Positions 24,446-30,748 of a stretch of DNA of 64,000 bases are shown piece by piece. The stretch lies in NCBI GenBank assembly GCA_934718135.1, contig CAKUZW010000003.1, positions 186,001 through 250,000 on the forward strand. The letters run 5' to 3'. The notes beneath the pieces are model-generated. The model was not told the origin of the DNA and ran no database searches. It saw only the letters and a program-made list of their open reading frames with translations. The translations under genes and the position numbers were made by a program. Source of the stretch: an uncultured Candidatus Melainabacteria bacterium. Lineage in GTDB: Bacteria > Cyanobacteriota > Vampirovibrionia > Gastranaerophilales > Gastranaerophilaceae. Position 1 is the stretch's first letter. Each line of letters opens with the position of its first letter.

Positions 24446-25117
24446 ATGAATTATTATGTTGGCGTTTCTTTGGCTTCAGGGTCTAGTATGGACTCAGGAG
24501 TTGCAGTGATTGATGAAGATAATAAAATTATTCTTCTAGATAAACTGTACAAAATGAATGATATAATTTTCTTTTTTGAAAATTTTTCATCCCTAAAGAA
24601 TTCTAAAATTTGTGTATCTGTACCTTTTGATAGAACAATGTTGGAAGGCAAATGGAGAATTCTATCAAAACCGTACCAACTTGTTGCAACAAATAAAAAT
24701 ATTCCAAACCGTGATAATTGGACTCAAAGGCATTCAAATAGAGGTTCAGAGTATTTTAGAGAATTGACAGAACGAGGAATTGAAGTTAATCGTTTTGATA
24801 TTTATATGACCAGACAAAGTATGCATTTGAACTCTTGTTACAAGGACAGATCACCTGCTGATTGCAAATTTTTGCAACAGGCTCTAAAGTATGAATGGGG
24901 TTTTGAAGATTTGCCGTCAAATATGATGCCTATGTCCCATTTGGAAGCTATTATCGGGGCTATGCTTGCAAAAGAAAAGGTTCATAACCCGAATGAAATC
25001 AAGACCATTTACAATTTCAGGGGGCTTGATGTTATTGATATCAAAGAAAATTTGAATATTTCAACTGATATTTATAATTTTGAAAAAGAACTTGTTGGAG
25101 AAGTTGTAACAGATTAA
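24446..25117 (+). CDS. unknown protein, possible RNase H-like fold
   Basis: A 223-residue protein starting MNYYVGVSLASGSSMDSGVAVIDEDNKI, a beta-strand plus G-x-D/S-x-A-S-G beginning that recalls RNase H-like predicted nucleases (DUF429 type), and ending with an acidic-poor helical region SHLEAIIGAMLAKEK. The central part has RDNWTQRHSNRGSEYFREL and SCYKDRSPADCKFLQQAL. I cannot name the family with certainty, and the usual first Asp is Ser here (GVSLA). It starts one base after map's stop and uses an AGGAG inside map's end (CAGGAGATTTAG). Confidence 0.55.
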   Translation: MNYYVGVSLASGSSMDSGVAVIDEDNKIILLDKLYKMNDIIFFFENFSSLKNSKICVSVPFDRTMLEGKWRILSKPYQLVATNKNIPNRDNWTQRHSNRGSEYFRELTERGIEVNRFDIYMTRQSMHLNSCYKDRSPADCKFLQQALKYEWGFEDLPSNMMPMSHLEAIIGAMLAKEKVHNPNEIKTIYNFRGLDVIDIKENLNISTDIYNFEKELVGEVVTD

Positions 25118-25144
25118 TTCAAAATCAAATTTTTAGGGAGAGTA

Positions 25145-26353
25145 ATGTTAAAAAAAATAATTGATATTCTAAGTAATCCATTGTTATTTTATGCTGACAA
25201 ATCAGGTAATGCTGTATTTAGAAACTTTTGTTGGTTTAAAAATACCGGTTGTCAATATAAAATGAAATTATCTAAAATAGAGGTTGGGCAAGTTTTAGAG
25301 TATCGTTTTGAATTGGAAAAATATTTAAAATCTGCGTATTTTATTGTTCCAATTGTAATTTATTTAATTTTTATTCATTTAAAATTCTCTATTTTGAATT
25401 TATTGGTTTGCGAATTTTGGTGGATAGCTATAATTTGTATTATCAGAGGGATTTGTGCGTATGTTTATAGCAAATATTTAATTCACAATTTTGGAATGTA
25501 CAAGCTTGTTGAATTTGCTCCACATCTTACTCAAGATAAAATTGCAGAATTTCGAGCAAATTTTAATTCAAAAATTATAGTTATATTGATTTTGCTTGGA
25601 ATATTTTTTGCTCCGGCTTTTGGTTTGATGTATGGAATGAAGTTAAATCTAAATTCTAAGAAACCTCATTTTAAATCTGCGTTAGTAATGTCAAAAATAT
25701 ATATGACATTTTACCCTAAAACGGAGTCTATATATGACATGAGAGCTTATGCAAGTTTTATGAAACGAGATTATGAAGATGCTCTAAAAGATTATATAAC
25801 TGTATTGAACATGTCAGGCAATAAATTCTCTAAAAAAGATTATACAAGATTTGCAAATTTATTATTGTTAGAGAAAAAATTAACAACATCAGAAAATGCC
25901 GTGGATGTTTTTAATGAGTACGTAACTAAAAAGAAAATGTCTGTTTTAGAAGCCTCTCAAATGCTATGGATAAAATCAATTTTTAGAATTGAAAATAACA
26001 ATATTGAAAATATAATTTTTGATTACAACGATTTGTTAGAATCTTTGGATAAAAAAGATACCCTAAATTATTTCTATATCTCTAGTGACAAAGCTTATAT
26101 TTTATACTTGATGCAAAATTACGAAATGGCGATAGAAATTTATGATGTGTTAATTCCTTATGCTTCTGCAAATCCTGAAAAATTTTCAAAAGAGTTAAAG
26201 TCCCTATATGCTGAACGAGGTTTTGCAAAACGAAAAACGGGTGATATGTTAGGTGCTGATGCTGACTTTGTAAAATCAGGAATTAATTCTGTAGAAGTTG
26301 ACAAGTATGAACCATCATATTCTAATCAAGAATTTGTTGTAGATAAATTTTAA
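25145..26353 (+). CDS. membrane protein with TPR-like C-terminal half
   Basis: A 402-residue protein. Membrane segments are visible at about residues 64-80, 88-106 and 143-163. From about 185 on, helical repeats of TPR type follow (YDMRAYASFMKRDYEDALKDYITVL, then SSDKAYILYLMQNYEMAIEIYDVLIPYA and ERGFAKRKTGDMLGADADFVKSG). The N-terminal 50 residues with FRNFCWFKNTGCQYKM are soluble. Likely a scaffold at the inner membrane; no catalytic motif is seen. GGGAG six bases before the ATG supports the start. A 20-base-stem terminator follows. Confidence 0.7.
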   Translation: MLKKIIDILSNPLLFYADKSGNAVFRNFCWFKNTGCQYKMKLSKIEVGQVLEYRFELEKYLKSAYFIVPIVIYLIFIHLKFSILNLLVCEFWWIAIICIIRGICAYVYSKYLIHNFGMYKLVEFAPHLTQDKIAEFRANFNSKIIVILILLGIFFAPAFGLMYGMKLNLNSKKPHFKSALVMSKIYMTFYPKTESIYDMRAYASFMKRDYEDALKDYITVLNMSGNKFSKKDYTRFANLLLLEKKLTTSENAVDVFNEYVTKKKMSVLEASQMLWIKSIFRIENNNIENIIFDYNDLLESLDKKDTLNYFYISSDKAYILYLMQNYEMAIEIYDVLIPYASANPEKFSKELKSLYAERGFAKRKTGDMLGADADFVKSGINSVEVDKYEPSYSNQEFVVDKF

Positions 26354-26355
26354 AA

Positions 26356-26397
26356 AGAAGAGGGCGGGATAAGCATTTGCTTATCCCGCCCTCTTCT
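26356..26397. terminator. bidirectional terminator, 20-base stem
   Basis: AGAAGAGGGCGGGATAAGCA pairs with TGCTTATCCCGCCCTCTTCT around a TT loop, between two convergent genes. The minus-strand side runs into TTTTTAAAATT, a good U tract. Confidence 0.9.
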
Positions 26398-26411
26398 AGA
26401 AATATTTCTAA

Positions 26412-26786
26412 TTATTCTTCATCTTCAGAATCTTCGTCTTTTTTAATTTTATCAACAACCATTTTTGCCATTTCTTTAGCGATAACTTTTTGTGTATCTT
26501 CAGGGCAATTTTGAAGCATATTCATTGCAGTTCTCAAAGTTGTATCAATATCGTACCAACGTCCGCGTCTATTGTCGTCTAATCCTGAACCAACAGCATT
26601 AATAATATCGTCAACAGCTTCGAATTTTTCATCTTCAATATTATGTTCAATGATAATTTTGATTAAATTCAATGCTACACGAATTTGAGTTTGGTCATCT
26701 GTTTCTTCTAATGTTCTAACCGCTTCTGACAAAACAGGGTCTTTGTCATACCAACGTCTGTGTTGTTGTGAATATTCTTCTTTCAT
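26412..26786 (-). CDS. acidic two-repeat protein (RWYD repeats), unknown
   Basis: A 124-residue protein with an internal duplication: RRWYDKDPVLSEAVRTLE...RVALNLIKIIIE (residues 10-45) and GRWYDIDTTLRTAMNMLQ...KVIAKEMAKMVVD (about 72-108), followed by an acidic tail KKDEDSEDEE. Both halves are predicted helical. The start at 26786 is chosen because GGAGAG lies six bases upstream; the longer frame from 26810 lacks one. I do not recognise the family; the repeat suggests a pseudo-dimeric helical domain, perhaps a small regulator or adaptor. Confidence 0.7.
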   Translation of the reverse strand: MKEEYSQQHRRWYDKDPVLSEAVRTLEETDDQTQIRVALNLIKIIIEHNIEDEKFEAVDDIINAVGSGLDDNRRGRWYDIDTTLRTAMNMLQNCPEDTQKVIAKEMAKMVVDKIKKDEDSEDEE

Positions 26787-26819
26787 CTTTTCTCTCCTTT
26801 TATTCTTCAATCCTTCTAT

Positions 26820-27110
26820 TTAACCTTGTTTAAAAGTGACTCCTTTGGTGCCTTTTGGGTATTTCCAATCTATAGCTTTTCTTTCGCAGGCTATTCTGCA
26901 AGCTCCACATTCAAGGCAGTTTTCATAATTCACTATAATTTCTTGTTTTTCGTCATTCCATTCATAAACCTTGGCAGGACAAATAAATGTGCAATTCCTG
27001 CTTTCACACAATCTGCATTGCTCCTTATCAGGTTTCAGGTGTGATTCGGTGTCCGGTGAATATTTTAATGTATACAATTTGTTATCTAAATTCATATCAA
27101 AATACTCCAC
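26820..27110 (-). CDS. fixX: FixX-like ferredoxin
   Basis: A 96-residue ferredoxin with two cysteine groups: Cys32, Cys35, Cys40, Cys44 (CRLCESRNCTFIC) and Cys65, Cys68, Cys71, Cys75 (CLECGACRIAC). The second has the regular [4Fe-4S] spacing, the first is the irregular one known from FixX. The C-terminal KGTKGVTFKQG is also FixX-like. It overlaps fixC by 19 bases, so the pair is coupled, and would pass electrons between a flavoprotein and the FixC protein. fixA and fixB (ETF) are not in the window. Confidence 0.85.
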   Translation of the reverse strand: MEYFDMNLDNKLYTLKYSPDTESHLKPDKEQCRLCESRNCTFICPAKVYEWNDEKQEIIVNYENCLECGACRIACERKAIDWKYPKGTKGVTFKQG

Positions 27111-28390
27111 AACAATTTTAAAATCGCAAAAACATCTTTAACTAATTCTGATAATTTTCTATCTGTAAAAATGCTCTTTATAAATTTCCAATAATTTTCA
27201 CGCTTTGGAACACCATTCACAGAGGTAAACATTTCAAAGAATGCATTAATCTTTTTGAAATAATAACTCAAAAATGCTTTTTGTCTTGAATGGCAAACAT
27301 TCATCAAATCTTTATATGTTCTTAAATCCTTTAATACAAAAGAATTTTTCAATGCTTTTTCATAGTTAGAAAGTATCTTCTTTGAATAATCACCACTATC
27401 AAGAGCTAAAATTGCGGTTTCTGCAGCCAATTTGCCACTAATCATTGCAAGATTAGTGCCCTCCCAATGGAGGTTATTCACTAACATTCCTGCATCTCCA
27501 ACAATCATTACTCCGTTATCACAAAGTTTTGGAACTTTTTTATAACCGCCTTCAGGAATTAAATGTGCAGAGTATTCTTTTAATGTTCCGCCTTCAATTA
27601 GTGGGGCAATAGTCGGATGTTGTTTTAATGCTTCTAAAATTTCATAAGGTCTGTAATTGTTTTCAACCAAATCATTAAGGGTAATTCCAACACCGATAGT
27701 GATAGAATCAGTATTGGTATACATAAATCCCAATCCTAAAATTCCAAGCATTGGACCGCCAAAAAGTTCACAAATCGAACCTTCATCGTCTTTAACCCTA
27801 AATCTTTGATTTATAATATCTTTGTCTAACTTAATAACCTCTTTTACGCTCAAAGCAACGTCTTTAGTTTCGATTTCTTTTCTTAAACCGATTTGCTTGG
27901 CTAAAAGAGAATTAACTCCGTCTGCTAAAACTACAATATTAGCGTAGTATTCTTCAAGTTCGGTTTTAACTCCGACAACTTTATTTTTTTCTTTGATTAG
28001 TTCTCTTACAACGGTTTCTTCAACAAGAATAACTCCTGCTTTTCTGGCTTCTTCCGCTGCCCAACGGTCAAATTTCCCACGAATTACGCTATAACTGGTA
28101 TTGTCATTTTTTCGATAAGTGATAGTTGTAGAGTCTTTTTCACCCAAAATCATAAAATTATGTTCAATATTACGCCTTTCGATAGGAGCTTCTTGTTCAA
28201 AATTTGGGAAAATTTCTTTAGTCGGTTGGGTATAAATAGCCCCGCCAAATACATTTTTGCTCCCTGCAAAAAGTCCACGCTCAATAAGTACAACTTCTTT
28301 CCCTGCTCTTGCAAGTGTAATTGCACAAGCTACACCACTAGGACCTGCTCCGACAACTATTACATCTGTTTTGTTATTTTCTTTTAGCAT
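27092..28390 (-). CDS. fixC: FixC-like electron-transfer flavoprotein dehydrogenase
   Basis: FAD protein of the ETF-quinone oxidoreductase family. The 432 residues open with a dinucleotide site VVGAGPSGVACAITLARAGKEVVLIERG; LADGVNSLLAKQIGLR and the second FAD block VMIVGDAGMLVNNLHWEGTN follow, all typical of FixC. The C-terminal 90 residues end in a hydrophobic stretch FAILKLLWSILI, perhaps for membrane contact. With FixX it can accept electrons from an ETF and pass them to quinone or, in bifurcating FixABCX, to ferredoxin. Here ETF genes are absent nearby and a hydrogenase lies 500 bases upstream. Confidence 0.85.
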   Translation of the reverse strand: MLKENNKTDVIVVGAGPSGVACAITLARAGKEVVLIERGLFAGSKNVFGGAIYTQPTKEIFPNFEQEAPIERRNIEHNFMILGEKDSTTITYRKNDNTSYSVIRGKFDRWAAEEARKAGVILVEETVVRELIKEKNKVVGVKTELEEYYANIVVLADGVNSLLAKQIGLRKEIETKDVALSVKEVIKLDKDIINQRFRVKDDEGSICELFGGPMLGILGLGFMYTNTDSITIGVGITLNDLVENNYRPYEILEALKQHPTIAPLIEGGTLKEYSAHLIPEGGYKKVPKLCDNGVMIVGDAGMLVNNLHWEGTNLAMISGKLAAETAILALDSGDYSKKILSNYEKALKNSFVLKDLRTYKDLMNVCHSRQKAFLSYYFKKINAFFEMFTSVNGVPKRENYWKFIKSIFTDRKLSELVKDVFAILKLLWSILI

Positions 28391-28452
28391 AAAACTTCTC
28401 TCAATCTAAATTATACTTTATTAAAGCTAATAAGTCTATAGGTCAATAAGTA

Positions 28453-28845
28453 TTAGGGAGTGGAAAAGGGAATAGGGAAATAAGGAAATGAGTTCGTTAC
28501 GTTTTTTACGTCATCCTGAGGGCAATAGTCCGAAGGATCTACAAACTCAAAATCATGTCATTACGAGGAATAATATTGAACAAGAAGTGCAAAAGTCTAC
28601 ACAGAGTGACGTAGTAATCCCTAACAAATTGAGCAATTGCGAAACTTGTCATGGATTGTTACGTCACTTCGTACTTCTGCCTGACACTTCACCTCGCCAT
28701 AAACGTGACTCCGTGTCTGCCAAATATGTCCTGCGGACAGCCTATCGTTTTGGCAGACAGCTTCGCACTCTGCTCGGTTCGTCCTCACAATGACATGATT
28801 AATAAAAACGTAACGAACTTATTCTTCTATTTCCTATTCCCTTAA
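28453..28845. repeat. composite repeat C with inverted purine-rich ends
   Basis: Left end TTAGGGAGTGGAAAAGGG...GAGTTCGTTAC (28453-28500), inverted right end GTAACGAACTTATTC...CCCTTAA (28810-28845). Inside: GTCATCCTGAGG...CGAAGGATCT (28510-28540), GTCATTACGAGG...GTAGTAATCC (28557-28620) and GGATTGTTACGTCAC...CTCACAATGAC (28653-28795), the last enlarged by the 102-base segment. Layout closely matches composite A, but it lies outside any gene. Confidence 0.9.
28681..28782 (+). repeat. 102-base segment, copy in composite C
   Basis: Inverted copy of 22562-22663 with one visible mismatch in 102 bases; contains TGTCTGCCAAA/TTTGGCAGACA arms. Confidence 0.9.
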
Positions 28846-28850
28846 TAAAG

Positions 28851-28884
28851 CAAGGCGGCTTCGCAAACTTGCGAAGCCGCCTTG
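28851..28884 (-). terminator. terminator of the hydrogenase transcript
   Basis: CAAGGCGGCTTCGCAA-AC-TTGCGAAGCCGCCTTG, perfect 16-base stem 16 bases beyond the minus-strand hydrogenase stop, followed on that strand by CTTTATTAAGG. Confidence 0.85.
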
Positions 28885-28900
28885 TGTATCTTTTAAAATT

Positions 28901-30367
28901 CTACTTATTTAGAACATCTTTGATTTCAGGACTTTCTTTAACATAATTAGTTAATTGTTTTAATGCTGGTTTGAATGCATTGATTGTGCTTGAACCACCC
29001 AAACATCCTCCGGGGCAAGCCATAATTTCAATCAAGTTACCTAAATCGCATTTACCGTTTTTACCATATTTTTTCAAATCTCTAACGGCTTGTTTATCTA
29101 GTCCGTCAATGATAACCGGTGTAGCTTTTTCTCCTTCATCAAGTAAAGCATTAACAGCTCCTGCAACTCCGCCTGTTACGGCAAAATTTCTTGCTTCTGC
29201 AGAAGATTCAACTGCGAATTCTGAACCTTCGCAAGTATCAACTTGAATATTTTTAGCAATTAACCAAGCCCCAAGTTCTTCATAATTAAGAACATAATCA
29301 ATATCAGGGTTTTGCAATGCTTCACGCTTTTTAGCAACACATGGGCTAAAGAATACCGTAATTGCATCCGGAGTTTCTTTTTTAACAATTTCTGCGGTAT
29401 AGTAAGCCGGAGTTTTTGTATCAGATCTGAAAGGTTTCAAATCTGGAATATGTTTGTCTACAAGTTCGTTATATCCTGCACAGCAAGAAGTTGTCATAAA
29501 GGCATCTCCTTTTGCCATTCTTTCTTTGAATTCTTCTGATTCATTTTTAGTTGTAATATCAGCTCCAAGTGCAACTTCAACAACATCCGCAAAACCTAAT
29601 TGTTGAATAGCATCTTTCAATTGAGCCGGTGTGCAAGGTAATTGACCCATAATTGATGGTGCTACCATTGCAACTAATTTTTTACCCTGTTTTATTTGTT
29701 TTAAGATATCAATGATTTGACTTTTTTCGTGAACTGCACCAAATGGACATGCTGCAACGCATCTTCCGCAAGAAATACATTTGTCAAAATCAATATGAGC
29801 TAAACCTTCTTCATCTTTTGCAATAGCTCCAACCGGACAAGCGTTTTCACAAGGAACAATAATTTTTGCAATAGCTTGGTAAGGGCAAACTTGGGCACAC
29901 ATTCCGCAATTTTTACATTTTGAAGAATCAATATGTGATTTGCCGTTTTCAACCTTGATAGCTCCAAATCTGCAAGCAGATTCGCATGGTCTTGCAACAC
30001 AACCTTGGCACAAATCTGTTACATAAATTCTTGAAGGAACACAGCCTCTGCAAGCTGTTTGCAATACAGTAAGCGGATTAATTTCAGGCTCTGTTCTATC
30101 CTCTGCTCTTTTAGCTAATGTTGATAGTAAGTCGCTATCTTGTGCTTCTTCAATAGATAAACCTAAACCTGCGATTGCTCTATCTCTTAGGATAGCTCTT
30201 TCTTTGTGAATACAACATCTGTACGGTACTTCACTTCCTTTTGGTCTCATATCATAAGGGATTAATCTTGTTTCTTCTTCAAAATTATCACCCAAATATG
30301 CTTTAATAAGTCTTACCAATATTTCACGTTTCAATTGTGAAGTTTGTCTTGGTGTGTTCATAGCCAT
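28901..30367 (-). CDS. [FeFe] hydrogenase, group B-like
   Basis: Iron hydrogenase catalytic subunit, 488 residues. An N-terminal part with CRGCVPSRI (from Cys106) and CQGCVARPCESAC leads into ferredoxin-type clusters CKNCGMCAQVCP (Cys151-Cys161) and CISCGRCVAACP (Cys197-Cys207). The H-cluster motifs are L1 TTSCCAGY (Cys295-Cys296), L2 SPCVAKK (Cys343) and L3 MACPGGCLGG (Cys451, Cys455). All H-cluster cysteines are present, but L1 has Ala-Gly-Tyr where TSCCPxW is usual. The layout resembles group B enzymes of gut anaerobes, from memory. It starts seven bases after the NuoE-like gene. HydEFG maturases are not in the window. Confidence 0.88.
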   Translation of the reverse strand: MAMNTPRQTSQLKREILVRLIKAYLGDNFEEETRLIPYDMRPKGSEVPYRCCIHKERAILRDRAIAGLGLSIEEAQDSDLLSTLAKRAEDRTEPEINPLTVLQTACRGCVPSRIYVTDLCQGCVARPCESACRFGAIKVENGKSHIDSSKCKNCGMCAQVCPYQAIAKIIVPCENACPVGAIAKDEEGLAHIDFDKCISCGRCVAACPFGAVHEKSQIIDILKQIKQGKKLVAMVAPSIMGQLPCTPAQLKDAIQQLGFADVVEVALGADITTKNESEEFKERMAKGDAFMTTSCCAGYNELVDKHIPDLKPFRSDTKTPAYYTAEIVKKETPDAITVFFSPCVAKKREALQNPDIDYVLNYEELGAWLIAKNIQVDTCEGSEFAVESSAEARNFAVTGGVAGAVNALLDEGEKATPVIIDGLDKQAVRDLKKYGKNGKCDLGNLIEIMACPGGCLGGSSTINAFKPALKQLTNYVKESPEIKDVLNK

Positions 30368-30373
30368 AATTTT

Positions 30374-30646
30374 TTATTCCTTTTCCTTTTTTACTTCCAC
30401 CTTATTATTTATTACTTCTATAATCTTTTCAACTGTAGCATCTTTAACAAGTTCATCATCAACTTTTACATAAGGAGCGTGTGAAAATTCCCAATCTGCA
30501 GCACAATACCCCAAACATGGTACTCCTGTTACCTCAACAGAATTTCCAAATTTTTGGGGGATAATTTCAACAAGTTCTTGCAAGTTCGCTGAACCCATAA
30601 CAAAACAGGTTGTACCTAAGCAAACTTTTACGTTGATTTTTCCCAT
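30374..30646 (-). CDS. NuoE-like thioredoxin-fold [2Fe-2S] ferredoxin
   Basis: A 90-residue protein of the thioredoxin-like ferredoxin fold: Cys9 and Cys14 (VCLGTTCF) and Cys44 and Cys48 (PCLGYCA), the four ligands of the NuoE/Shethna-type [2Fe-2S] cluster. The long N-terminal helical domain of full NuoE is missing. It is directly upstream of the hydrogenase on the same strand and most likely its electron partner or a small subunit. AAGGA precedes the ATG. An 18-base palindrome lies in the shared upstream region with gyrB. Confidence 0.87.
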   Translation of the reverse strand: MGKINVKVCLGTTCFVMGSANLQELVEIIPQKFGNSVEVTGVPCLGYCAADWEFSHAPYVKVDDELVKDATVEKIIEVINNKVEVKKEKE

Positions 30647-30675
30647 TATACCGTCCTTACGTAAAAAAATTTTAT

Positions 30676-30693
30676 CTTAACAATTTTGTTAAG
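30676..30693. promoter_or_regulatory. inverted repeat between hydrogenase operon and gyrB
   Basis: CTTAACAA-TT-TTGTTAAG, perfect 8+8 symmetry in the 102-base divergent spacer. Its right arm overlaps the gyrB -35. Candidate operator for redox control of the hydrogenase genes; the arm order is the reverse of a Rex site. Confidence 0.45.
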
Positions 30694-30715
30694 TCAATTA
30701 CTTTTGTGATATACT
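30686..30715 (+). promoter_or_regulatory. gyrB promoter
   Basis: TTGTTA (30686-30691), 18-base spacer, TATACT (30710-30715) with TGA directly before it (extended -10). GGGGAGAG lies before ATG 30749. Confidence 0.6.
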
Positions 30716-30748
30716 ACTCTTATATAGAATAGATTAGGGGAGAGATAT

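Larger units (their letters stand above)
28391..28900. other. 510-base spacer filled by composite repeat C and a terminator
   Basis: Between fixC and the hydrogenase gene. The composite repeat takes up 28453-28845 and the hydrogenase terminator 28851-28884. The open frame 28488-28793 is repeat DNA, not a gene. Confidence 0.75.

Noticed and set aside
28488..28793. 101-codon open frame in the fixC/hydrogenase spacer
   Set aside because: It is composite repeat DNA. Its peptides (ITRNNIEQE, SDVVIPNKL) are the same as the repeat-coded leader of the prepilin at 19365. There is no ribosome site.
30676..30693. Rex operator
   Set aside because: Known Rex sites read TTGTTAA..TTAACAA or TTGTGA..TCACAA; here the arms are in the opposite order.
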